A DNA stretch of 5,797 nucleotides from Candidatus Merdenecus merdavium (GTDB lineage Bacteria > Bacillota > Clostridia > Lachnospirales > Lachnospiraceae), in NCBI GenBank assembly GCA_018715425.1, contig DVLR01000111.1:1-5797 (forward strand). Direction: 5' to 3'. This document shows positions 1 through 5,797 of this stretch, piece after piece; positions within the stretch are counted from its first letter, which is position 1, and each line of letters begins with the position of its first letter. The notes beneath the pieces were generated by a model. The model saw nothing but the letters and a program-made list of their open reading frames with translations, was not told the DNA's origin and ran no database searches. Made by a program: the position numbers and the translations under genes.

Positions 1-1162
1 GGAAAGAGAAGGTATTTTAGTAGAAGCAGAATCCTTAAAAGAATACGGAGCACAATTAGCTGTCCGAATGAATGAGCTTGAAAAAGAGATTTATGATTTA
101 GCAGGAGAAGAGTTTAATATTAATTCACCGAAACAACTAGGGGTCATTTTATTTGAAAAGCTAGAATTACCCAACGGTAAGAAAACGAAAACAGGATTTT
201 CCACAGCGGCAGATGTATTGGATAAACTGGCACCAGATTATCCAATTGTATCATTTATTTTAGAATATAGGCAGCTGGCTAAATTAAAATCAACTTATGC
301 CGATGGACTTGCTAATTATATTAGTGAAGATCACCGCATCCATACGAGCTTTCATCAAACCATTACAGCAACAGGACGTATTAGTAGTACGGAACCTAAC
401 TTGCAAAATATACCGATTCGTATGGAGCTGGGTCGTTTAATCCGTAAAGTTTTTATTCCAAAGGAAGGCTTTGTGTTTATGGATGCCGATTATTCTCAGA
501 TCGAACTTCGTGTATTAGCACATTTATCAGAGGATGAGACTTTAATTCAGGCTTATAAAGAAGCCCAAGATATTCATAGACTTACTGCCTCACAAGTATT
601 CCATACACCATTTGATGAGGTGACGAGTTTACAAAGGAGAAATGCAAAAGCTGTAAATTTTGGAATTGTATATGGAATTAGTTCTTTCGGTCTGAGTCAA
701 GATTTAAATATTACGAAAAAAGAGGCTGGAGAGTATATTGAAAAATACTTTGCCACTTACCCAAAAGTGAAATCCTTCTTAGATGCAGCCGTAGAAAAGG
801 CGAAAGAGGATGGTTTTGTAACAACGATGTTTGGAAGAAGAAGGCCAGTACCAGAATTAAAATCCAGTAATTTCATGCAGCGTTCCTTTGGAGAACGGGT
901 TGCTATGAATGCTCCGATTCAAGGAACGGCAGCAGATATTATGAAGATCGCCATGATTCGTGTGAATGATCGATTGAAAAACGAAAATCTTAAATCAAAA
1001 TTAATCTTAACGGTACACGATGAGCTTTTAATAGAAACAGCAAAAGATGAAATTGATGCGGTAAGGGAAATCTTAAATAAAGAGATGAGCAGTGCTGCAG
1101 ATCTTGCGGTTCCTTTAGAAATTGATATTCATGTGGGAGAAAATTGGTATGAAGCAAAATAA
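1..1162 (+). CDS. polA: DNA polymerase I, C-terminal polymerase domain (5'-truncated by window edge)
   Basis: Family A DNA polymerase, which fills repair gaps and replaces RNA primers in the cytoplasm. The frame is open from base 2, giving 386 residues before the TAA. The Met codon at base 68 is internal, because the 22 residues before it continue the family's alignment. Visible in order are the TGRISSTEPNLQNIPIR block (371-421), motif A DYSQIELR with metal-binding Asp at 488-490, the O-helix RRNAKAVNFGIVYG (635-676) with the Arg, Lys, Phe and Tyr matching E. coli R754, K758, F762 and Y766, and motif C VHDE with catalytic Asp at 1019-1021. The motif A to motif C spacing (177 residues) and the 46-residue tail after motif C equal those I recall for E. 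coli Pol I, so this part is intact. About 500 N-terminal residues lie outside, so the 5' nuclease domain and the state of the 3'-5' proofreading domain cannot be judged. Phe at the 762 position is the usual residue, associated with discrimination against dideoxynucleotides. Confidence 0.98.
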   Translation, partial: EREGILVEAESLKEYGAQLAVRMNELEKEIYDLAGEEFNINSPKQLGVILFEKLELPNGKKTKTGFSTAADVLDKLAPDYPIVSFILEYRQLAKLKSTYADGLANYISEDHRIHTSFHQTITATGRISSTEPNLQNIPIRMELGRLIRKVFIPKEGFVFMDADYSQIELRVLAHLSEDETLIQAYKEAQDIHRLTASQVFHTPFDEVTSLQRRNAKAVNFGIVYGISSFGLSQDLNITKKEAGEYIEKYFATYPKVKSFLDAAVEKAKEDGFVTTMFGRRRPVPELKSSNFMQRSFGERVAMNAPIQGTAADIMKIAMIRVNDRLKNENLKSKLILTVHDELLIETAKDEIDAVREILNKEMSSAADLAVPLEIDIHVGENWYEAK

Positions 1163-1213
1163 GGGAGTCTCAAGGGAATACCAGTTATGATACACAGTTT
1201 GGCCATATAAAAA

Positions 1214-1220
1214 GAGAGGT
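1214..1220 (+). promoter_or_regulatory. Ribosome binding site that fixes the coaE GTG start
   Basis: GAGAGGT lies 7 bases upstream of the GTG at 1228. The first in-frame ATG downstream codes for residue 17, after the ATP-binding loop, so it cannot be the true start. The second GTG (1234) is 13 bases from the site. Spacing and the need to keep the P-loop both favour the first GTG. Confidence 0.75.
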
Positions 1221-1227
1221 AGATAGG

Positions 1228-1833
1228 GTGAAAGTGCTTGGAATTACAGGCGGGATAGGAAGCGGAAAAAGTACGATGCTTTCCTATATAAAAAACACGT
1301 ACAAGGTAAGAGTGATAGAAGCGGATCAAGTTGGCCATTTATTAATGGAAGAAGGTACCTCTTGCTATGATCAAATCATAGAACATTTTGGAACCCAAAT
1401 ACTAAATAAAGATAAGACGATTAATCGTAGCTTATTGGGACAGATCGTTTTTGAACATCCCTCCAAATTACAAAAATTAAATGAGATCATTCATCCTCAG
1501 GTACGTCAGTATATACAAGAAGAAATTGAAAAAGAGAGAAGGAAGGCAACTTCCTCTTTCTTTGTGATCGAAGCAGCTCTCTTAATTGAAGATCATTATG
1601 ATGAAATATGTGATGAAATTTGGTATATCTATGCCTCAGAAGATGTTAGACGCAAGCGTTTAATACAGCAAAGAAATTATACAGATGAAAAGATAGATAG
1701 TATATTAAAAAAACAACTAACAGAAGAAGAGTTTAGGAAACACTGTGATTTTATAATTGATAACAATAACGATAAAAGTCAGTCGGCTTTTATGCAAATA
1801 GATAAAGGACTAAGAGAGCATGAATTTATGTAG
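1228..1833 (+). CDS. coaE: Dephospho-CoA kinase
   Basis: Phosphorylates the 3'-hydroxyl of dephospho-CoA with ATP, the final step of coenzyme A synthesis, in the cytoplasm. The product is 201 residues, the normal length for a single-domain bacterial CoaE. The Walker A loop GGIGSGKST is at residues 8-16. The substrate-side motif usually written DAD reads EAD here (31-33), so the second Asp, D33, is kept. The IHP motif is at 88-90, the core strand VIEAALLIE at 113-121 stands where many homologues have a PLLFE-like sequence, and an Arg-rich stretch RRKRLIQQR at 141-149 fits the lid region. CDFIIDNN (173-180) matches the usual C-terminal strand. The start is GTG, supported by a Shine-Dalgarno site. 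It follows polA after 65 bases with no obvious terminator, and its last 14 bases overlap the start of the next gene, so co-transcription is likely. Identification is secure from the motifs; the variant residues look like clade-level differences. Confidence 0.96.
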   Translation: MKVLGITGGIGSGKSTMLSYIKNTYKVRVIEADQVGHLLMEEGTSCYDQIIEHFGTQILNKDKTINRSLLGQIVFEHPSKLQKLNEIIHPQVRQYIQEEIEKERRKATSSFFVIEAALLIEDHYDEICDEIWYIYASEDVRRKRLIQQRNYTDEKIDSILKKQLTEEEFRKHCDFIIDNNNDKSQSAFMQIDKGLREHEFM

Positions 1834-2617
1834 TATAACCAGTGGAAGTAGTGGAAACTGTATTTATATTGGGTCTGAAAAAGACAGTATTTTAGTTGAT
1901 GTAGGAATTAGTGGAAAACGAGTAGAGCAAGGTTTAAATAAGATTGATATGACTACAAAAGATATTCAAGGAATTTTAATCACTCACGAGCATTCTGATC
2001 ACATAAAAGGCGTAGGAGTTTTGGCGAGGAAATATGAAATCCCCATTTATGGAACAAAAGGCACAATAAGTGCCATGAAAGAAAGTTCTTCCTTAGGTAA
2101 GATTCCCGATGATTTGTTTCGAGAGATAAAGGCTGATGAATCTTTTCAGATTAATGACTTGAACATCCAACCTTTTGCCATTTCCCATGATGCTGCAGAG
2201 CCGGTTGCATATCGTGTGGAGCACCAAGGGAATGCAGTTGCTATAGCGACGGATTTAGGTACATATGATGATTATATCATTGAGCATTTAAAAAATTTAG
2301 ATGTGCTTTTATTAGAGGCCAATCACGATATCAATATGTTGCAGGTAGGTTCCTATCCATATTATTTAAAGCAGAGGATTTTGGGAAACAGAGGGCATCT
2401 ATCCAATGATACTGCGGGAAGATTATTGTGTGAGATCCTTCATGATGATCTAAAAGAAGTGATTCTTGGACATCTAAGTAAAGATAATAATTATGAAGCT
2501 TTGGCTTACGAAACAGTATGTTCGGAGGTTACTATGGGAGAAAATCCTTACAAAGCATCAGATTTTCATATAAGAGTCGCTAAGCGAGATGGAAATTCAG
2601 ACCTTATTGCAATTTAG
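1820..2617 (+). CDS. walJ: WalJ/YycJ-family metallo-beta-lactamase-fold hydrolase
   Basis: A 265-residue cytoplasmic protein of the metallo-beta-lactamase superfamily with no signal peptide. The N-terminus carries the family signature around SGSSGNC (8-14) and ILVDVGIS (24-31). The metal site motif HEHSDH gives H56, H58, D60 and H61. Further candidate ligands are H123, D145 (in ATDLG) and H218 (in GHLSKDNN); NRGHLSND (190-197) is another block typical of the YycJ group. YycJ of Bacillus has been linked to mismatch repair as a probable 5'-3' exonuclease, and in streptococci the gene sits beside the WalRK two-component system. Here it sits after polA and coaE, with no walR or walK visible, so a nucleic-acid role fits the context better than a cell-wall role; that is inference. 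The ATG overlaps the end of coaE by 14 bases. A plausible ribosome site AAAGGA (1804-1809) lies inside coaE, 10 bases upstream, which suggests translational coupling. The family call is firm; the symbol and exact substrate are less so. Confidence 0.88.
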   Translation: MNLCSITSGSSGNCIYIGSEKDSILVDVGISGKRVEQGLNKIDMTTKDIQGILITHEHSDHIKGVGVLARKYEIPIYGTKGTISAMKESSSLGKIPDDLFREIKADESFQINDLNIQPFAISHDAAEPVAYRVEHQGNAVAIATDLGTYDDYIIEHLKNLDVLLLEANHDINMLQVGSYPYYLKQRILGNRGHLSNDTAGRLLCEILHDDLKEVILGHLSKDNNYEALAYETVCSEVTMGENPYKASDFHIRVAKRDGNSDLIAI

Positions 2618-2654
2618 TATCAGAATATGGTTAAAATGAATATATTATGATTCC

Positions 2655-2661
2655 AAGGAGG
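2655..2661 (+). promoter_or_regulatory. Strong Shine-Dalgarno site for the ACT-domain gene
   Basis: AAGGAGG is 8 bases upstream of the ATG at 2670 and is essentially a full match to the anti-Shine-Dalgarno sequence of 16S rRNA. It is the best ribosome site in the window, better than those of coaE, walJ or the DUF711 gene, so the small ACT protein may be made in excess of its neighbours. That last point is inference. Confidence 0.85.
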
Positions 2662-2669
2662 AAGTAGAG

Positions 2670-2942
2670 ATGAAAAGAGCTATTATTACAGTAATAGGAA
2701 AAGATACAGTAGGAATTATTGGAAAGGTATGTACTTATTTAGCAGAACAAAATGTAAATATTGTAGACATTACCCAGACCCTTTTAGGTGAATATTTTAA
2801 TATGATGCTAATTACGAATATTGAAGAGTCCAAGAGAAATATCCAAGAGCTAAATTTAGATCTTGAAGTTCTTGGTAAGGAGATTGGGGTCATAATCAAG
2901 TGCCAACACGAAGATATTTTTAATAAGATGCATAGAATATAA
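2670..2942 (+). CDS. Small ACT-domain protein, UPF0237 family
   Basis: A 90-residue protein made almost entirely of one ACT domain, the fold that binds amino acids and often controls enzymes or transporters. The sequence starts with a beta strand (RAIITVIG, 3-10), then the GKDTVGIIGKV turn and helix (10-20), LAEQNVNIVDITQTL (24-38), and a second strand pair around FNMMLITNI (43-51). The tail HEDIFNKMHRI (80-90) is typical of the UPF0237 group, which includes Streptococcus pneumoniae SP_0238 and is distantly related to the glycine-cleavage regulator GcvR. There is no catalytic or DNA-binding domain, so it probably works as a dimer or through a partner. The DUF711/UPF0210 gene follows after 41 bases; this neighbour pair recurs in many Firmicutes and in some archaea, which suggests a functional link. 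Ligand and target are unknown. It is separated from walJ by 52 bases with no clear terminator, so it is probably read through from upstream. Confidence 0.92.
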   Translation: MKRAIITVIGKDTVGIIGKVCTYLAEQNVNIVDITQTLLGEYFNMMLITNIEESKRNIQELNLDLEVLGKEIGVIIKCQHEDIFNKMHRI

Positions 2943-2983
2943 GTTTGATCAGGCGTTAAAAATAAAGAGCTAGAAAGGTAAAG

Positions 2984-4354
2984 ATGATTATGATTAACAT
3001 GTTTGAAGTTAATGAAACAAATAGAATGATCAACCAAGAAAATTTAGATGTAAGAACCATTACCATAGGAATCAATCTAATTGACTGCATTGATTCAGAT
3101 TTAAATAGATTAAATCAAAAAATATATAATAAGATTACTACAGTAGCCAAAGATTTGGTAACGGTAGGAAATGATATTGAGAAAGATTTTGGTATTCCAA
3201 TTGTCAATAAAAGAATATCTGTTACTCCAATTGCTCTGATTGGGTCAGCGGCATGTACATGCCCCAAGGATTATGTAACCATTGCAAAAACCTTGGACAA
3301 GGCAGCAAAAGTTGTAGGTGTTAATTTTATCGGTGGATATTCTGCTTTAGTATCAAAGGGAATGACAAAGGAAGAAGAAAATTTGATTCGTTCTATTCCA
3401 GAGGCACTAGCTGTTACCGAACATGTATGTTCTTCTATTAATGTGGGATCAAGCAAATCTGGAATCAATATGGATGCAGTTCGATTAATGGGTGAAATTG
3501 TATTACAAACTGCAGAACATACCAAAGAAAGAGATTCCCTAGGATGTGCAAAATTAGTGATTTTTTGTAATGCTCCAGATGATAATCCATTTATGGCAGG
3601 TGCCTTTCATGGTGTAACAGAAGCTGATGCAGTGATTAATGTGGGCGTTAGTGGTCCAGGTGTTGTTAAAACGGCTCTTGAAAAGGTTAGAGGAGAAAGC
3701 TTTGAAGTATTATGCGAGACCATTAAAAAGACTGCCTTTAAAGTAACGAGAGTAGGACAATTAGTAGCAAAAGAAGCTTCTAAAAGATTAAATATTCCAT
3801 TTGGAATTATTGATTTATCTTTGGCACCAACACCAGCAATTGGTGATAGTGTTGCAGATATTTTAGTTGAGATAGGATTAGAATATGCAGGTGCTCCTGG
3901 TACAACAGCAGCATTAGCCTTGTTAAATGATCAAGTAAAAAAAGGTGGAGTTATGGCATCTTCTTATGTAGGCGGTTTGAGTGGTGCCTTCATTCCAGTT
4001 AGCGAGGATCAAGGAATGATCGATGCAGTAGTTGCAGGTGCTTTGACACTGGAAAAACTAGAGGCAATGACTTGTGTATGCTCTGTAGGATTAGATATGA
4101 TTGCTATTCCTGGAGATACGAAAGCAACAACCATTAGCGGTATTATTGCAGATGAAATGGCTATTGGTATGATCAATCAGAAAACCACTGCTGTTAGGAT
4201 CATTCCAGTGATAGATAAAGAAGTAGGTGATACTGTAGAATTCGGTGGTTTATTGGGATATGCTCCTGTTATGCCAGTGAACAAATTCTCTTGTGATAAC
4301 TTTATTCAAAGAACAGGAAGGATTCCTGCACCAATTCATAGCTTTAAAAATTAA
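2984..4354 (+). CDS. DUF711/UPF0210 family protein (pyruvate formate-lyase-like fold), function unknown
   Basis: A 456-residue protein, normal length for UPF0210, whose members are often labelled 'PFL family protein' because the solved structure of S. pneumoniae SP_0239 resembles the pyruvate formate-lyase barrel. No enzymatic activity is established. Recognisable blocks are ENLDVRTITIGINLIDCID (19-37), VGVNFIGGYSALV (111-123), FCNAPDDNPFMAGAFHG (194-210), PTPAIGDSVADIL (282-294), and the tail GRIPAPIHSFKN (445-456). I see no RVSGY-like glycyl-radical motif near the C-terminus, so this is unlikely to be a radical enzyme of the known type. Ten cysteines are present, including two CxC pairs (C91/C93 and C364/C366). 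There is no signal peptide and no membrane segment. The ribosome site AAAGG (2974-2978) lies 5 bases from the ATG at 2984 and 11 from an in-frame ATG at 2990; the shorter form, beginning MINMFEV, looks more like family members I recall, so the start is uncertain by two residues. It is the last gene before the shared terminator. Confidence 0.92.
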   Translation: MIMINMFEVNETNRMINQENLDVRTITIGINLIDCIDSDLNRLNQKIYNKITTVAKDLVTVGNDIEKDFGIPIVNKRISVTPIALIGSAACTCPKDYVTIAKTLDKAAKVVGVNFIGGYSALVSKGMTKEEENLIRSIPEALAVTEHVCSSINVGSSKSGINMDAVRLMGEIVLQTAEHTKERDSLGCAKLVIFCNAPDDNPFMAGAFHGVTEADAVINVGVSGPGVVKTALEKVRGESFEVLCETIKKTAFKVTRVGQLVAKEASKRLNIPFGIIDLSLAPTPAIGDSVADILVEIGLEYAGAPGTTAALALLNDQVKKGGVMASSYVGGLSGAFIPVSEDQGMIDAVVAGALTLEKLEAMTCVCSVGLDMIAIPGDTKATTISGIIADEMAIGMINQKTTAVRIIPVIDKEVGDTVEFGGLLGYAPVMPVNKFSCDNFIQRTGRIPAPIHSFKN

Positions 4355-4393
4355 AATAAGAAACCACTAGATGGCATTGATCAATCTTATTTA

Positions 4394-4445
4394 AGAAAGC
4401 TTTTGTATGAAGGGAATAAAAAACCCTAACATACAAGAGCTTTTT
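4394..4445. terminator. Intrinsic terminator between convergent genes, probably bidirectional
   Basis: The 13-base arms AAGCTTTTGTATG (4397-4409) and CATACAAGAGCTT (4430-4442) pair with a single U-G wobble in the plus-strand RNA. The stem can extend outward through 4394-4396 with 4443-4445. Inside it, AGGG (4411-4414) pairs with CCCT (4424-4427) across a small internal loop, closing a 9-base A-rich loop. A run of five T (4441-4445) serves rightward transcripts ending after the DUF711 gene, 40 bases past its stop. For leftward transcripts of tmcAL the hairpin begins about 10 bases past the stop. There the wobble becomes an A-C mismatch and the downstream U run is broken, so termination should be weaker in that direction. 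Confidence 0.85.
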
Positions 4446-4455
4446 GACTGTTGTA

Positions 4456-5709
4456 TTAGATCATGATCATACTCTGGCGATATGCATTATAAGGTGGTGC
4501 ATTATATTTTCTTGTAACCATCGTATGATAAATGTGAGAGGCCTTCAAATCTTTCTCCAACATGGAATGTGCATAAGGATTTAAGAGGTTTTTGCTGGAA
4601 GCTACTTTCGTCACCAGTGGTAAATCAGAATTTTTTTTAATATGGCTTAAAAGCTCGGTAGAGTTTTTTCTAAAACCCAAGACTCTATGGTATAAAATAT
4701 AATCGTTTTTTATTGCCTCCTCCATATCCTTATGTTTGATATCTAGTAAAATATGAAGTAAGGATCGCTGAATCCTAGTTGTAGTAAACTGTTTGGAGCT
4801 CATCCGTTTAACAAAGTCAGAATAAGTGGTAAAATCATAAAGATGATTCATGATTCTATGATGAAGAGCTGTACTGACATCTAGAAAATCAGAGTATCCA
4901 TGTTCTTGTTCCAGAAGTAATTTATAATTTAATATAGAAGAGATATCATCTTCCCAAATAGGAAAACTTTTTCCATATTCTCTTAGAAGAATAGGAAGGA
5001 CTTTACGGGGAATTTGTGCTTCTAATGAGGAAACTTGATTGAATTCCATAAGGTGTTGACGAATAGCAGTAGCCGAACTAATGGAATCTTTTAAAGAAGT
5101 TTCGTGGTATCCAGAGATAGTACGGTTAATGGTAACAGGTTTTATGGTACTGTCTCGTTTTAATAAAGCTTTTATATATTCAATACCTAAAATATTGTTG
5201 GGATGATGTAAAACTTTTTCTAACTCTTGCTTTTCATATCCAAAATCATGTAAAGAAAAGTAATCCAACAATGCTTTAGAACGGGCACTAGGGAAAGATA
5301 GTCCCCACTGTAATTGTTCTTTTAGAAAGTGCTTGAAATCTTCAGGTTCCCTAACTAAAACTTGAGCGATGGAAGTTAAAAGATCTATATTTCCACATTC
5401 ACTTCCAAAACATAATTCATCAATCACATTAAGATGATCAAGAGCGGCAATAGCACCAGAAGCAAAATATTCGGCACTTCCAGTAGCATAACATACTGCA
5501 AGTTCTAGCACAAGATCTGCGCCACAACGAAGAGCCATTTCTGTTCTTACATATTTATTCATCATGGCAGGGACTCCTCTTTGAACGAAATCCCCACTCA
5601 TAATAACTACAATATAATCTGCTTTAGTTACCTCTTTTGTTTTTTCTATATGATAAAGATGTCCATTATGAAATGGATTATATTCTGTAATCAAACCTAC
5701 CGTTTTCAT
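4456..5709 (-). CDS. tmcAL: tRNA(Met) cytidine acetate ligase TmcAL (YlbM family nucleotidyltransferase)
   Basis: TmcAL uses ATP to activate acetate as acetyl-adenylate and transfers it to the wobble cytidine C34 of elongator tRNA-Met, forming N4-acetylcytidine, which keeps AUG decoding accurate. The 417-residue product is about family length. The N-terminal nucleotidyltransferase domain shows GLITEYNPFHNGH (5-17) with the nucleotide-binding HxGH-type motif H14-N-G-H17, then SGDFVQRGVPA (38-48) and ADLVLELAV (64-72). Middle blocks NNILGIEYIKAL (171-182) and ISSATAIR (210-217, the second nucleotide-binding signature) are intact. The C-terminal region has the basic TRIQRSLLHILL (311-322) and RVLGF (342-346) typical of YlbM. 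All motifs expected for activity are present. The ATG is preceded by GAGGA (plus-strand 5714-5718) and a near-consensus promoter. The gene converges on the DUF711 gene and shares its terminator. The tail ends MIMI, encoded by a duplicated ATGATC. Confidence 0.95.
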   Translation of the reverse strand: MKTVGLITEYNPFHNGHLYHIEKTKEVTKADYIVVIMSGDFVQRGVPAMMNKYVRTEMALRCGADLVLELAVCYATGSAEYFASGAIAALDHLNVIDELCFGSECGNIDLLTSIAQVLVREPEDFKHFLKEQLQWGLSFPSARSKALLDYFSLHDFGYEKQELEKVLHHPNNILGIEYIKALLKRDSTIKPVTINRTISGYHETSLKDSISSATAIRQHLMEFNQVSSLEAQIPRKVLPILLREYGKSFPIWEDDISSILNYKLLLEQEHGYSDFLDVSTALHHRIMNHLYDFTTYSDFVKRMSSKQFTTTRIQRSLLHILLDIKHKDMEEAIKNDYILYHRVLGFRKNSTELLSHIKKNSDLPLVTKVASSKNLLNPYAHSMLEKDLKASHIYHTMVTRKYNAPPYNAYRQSMIMI

Positions 5710-5713
5710 AAAA

Positions 5714-5718
5714 TCCTC
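5714..5718 (-). promoter_or_regulatory. Ribosome binding site of tmcAL
   Basis: On the minus strand GAGGA ends 4 bases before the ATG at 5709. A second purine run, AAGGAA (5721-5726), lies 11 bases upstream. Together they support the chosen start, as does the immediate onset of the GLITEYNPFHNGH motif in the protein. Confidence 0.65.
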
Positions 5719-5736
5719 GATTCCTTATTTTTGTTC

Positions 5737-5765
5737 ATTGTAACATTCTATAGATACTCTGACAA
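5737..5765 (-). promoter_or_regulatory. Sigma-A-type promoter for tmcAL, with extended -10
   Basis: Reading the minus strand, TTGTCA (5760-5765, 5 of 6 to TTGACA) is followed by exactly 17 bases and then TACAAT (5737-5742, 5 of 6 to TATAAT). The bases just before the -10 hexamer are TGT, giving an extended -10 element. Transcription would begin near 5730, leaving a leader of about 20 bases that just contains the ribosome site. There is therefore no room for a riboswitch or attenuator, and expression is probably constitutive unless a repressor binds over the promoter. Confidence 0.8.
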
Positions 5766-5797
5766 GATCCCATATCAATTGGATAGGATAGAATTCA

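Noticed and set aside
1163..1227. Possible promoter or regulatory RNA in the polA-coaE gap
   Set aside because: TATGAT (1187-1192) and TATAAA-like bases occur, but no -35 box at suitable spacing and no stable hairpin was seen.
1129..1338. Minus-strand open frame of 69 codons over the polA-coaE junction
   Set aside because: It runs antisense to two well-identified genes, has no recognisable motif, and no convincing ribosome site or promoter was seen.
2607..2648. Possible promoter before the ACT gene (TTGCAA with TAAAAT, or TATATT/TATTAT)
   Set aside because: The -35 match is 4 of 6 with a 19-base spacer, and the alternative -10 boxes have no -35 partner. Such AT-rich hexamers are expected by chance here, though an internal promoter cannot be excluded.
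2735..3037. Minus-strand open frame of 100 codons over the ACT gene and DUF711 start
   Set aside because: It is antisense to a clear ACT domain; the composition (Ser, Leu, Ile, Phe rich) is typical of a shadow frame in AT-rich DNA.
3271..3525. Minus-strand open frame of 84 codons inside the DUF711 gene
   Set aside because: Entirely antisense to conserved coding sequence, with no motif.
4354..4392. Weak inverted repeat AAATAAGA / TCTTATTT just after the DUF711 stop, with the palindrome TTGATCAA inside
   Set aside because: The stem is 8 bases, AT-rich, with a loop over 20 bases and no T run. The strong hairpin just downstream explains termination better.
4459..4470. Tandem GATCAT at the end of tmcAL
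   Set aside because: Only two 6-base units, inside coding sequence (residues MIMI), so it is more likely chance than a binding site.
5748..5755. Palindrome TCTATAGA in the tmcAL promoter spacer as an operator
   Set aside because: Eight bases, AT-rich and not extended by flanking symmetry, so there is too little to call a repressor site.

Overview
The window looks like ordinary chromosome from a low-GC, Gram-positive anaerobe of the Clostridia, most likely near the Lachnospiraceae. This rests on AT-rich coding sequence, purine-rich Shine-Dalgarno sites, a GTG start, and the gene order polA - coaE - WalJ-type metallo-hydrolase - ACT protein - DUF711/UPF0210 protein. The taxonomic guess is inference from family resemblance and gene order, not from a search.

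Layout. Bases 1-1162 hold the 3' part of polA, cut by the left edge, with a complete polymerase palm and fingers core. After a 65-base gap come coaE (1228-1833, GTG start) and a WalJ/YycJ-type metallo-beta-lactamase-fold hydrolase (1820-2617), which overlap by 14 bases. A 52-base gap with a strong ribosome binding site leads to a small ACT-domain protein (2670-2942), then a 41-base gap and a large DUF711/UPF0210 protein (2984-4354). All five point right and could share a transcript. That transcript would end at a long hairpin at 4394-4445. The hairpin is shared with a gene converging from the right, tmcAL (5709 down to 4456), which makes the precursor activation enzyme for N4-acetylcytidine in elongator tRNA-Met. 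tmcAL has its own near-consensus extended -10 promoter at 5737-5765. The last 32 bases (5766-5797) hold no recognisable gene.

How the genes fit together. polA (DNA repair and Okazaki fragment processing), coaE (last step of coenzyme A synthesis) and the WalJ-type hydrolase (linked to mismatch repair in Bacillus) are housekeeping genes grouped by position more than by pathway. The ACT/DUF711 pair is the least understood part: a small likely amino-acid-binding regulatory domain beside a large protein with a pyruvate formate-lyase-like fold and no established activity. tmcAL is a separate transcription unit for tRNA modification.

I see no mobile element, CRISPR array, tRNA, rRNA, riboswitch or phage gene. 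The best candidate for undescribed biology is the ACT/DUF711 pair. Both families are already catalogued, so it is an uncharacterised system and not a new one.
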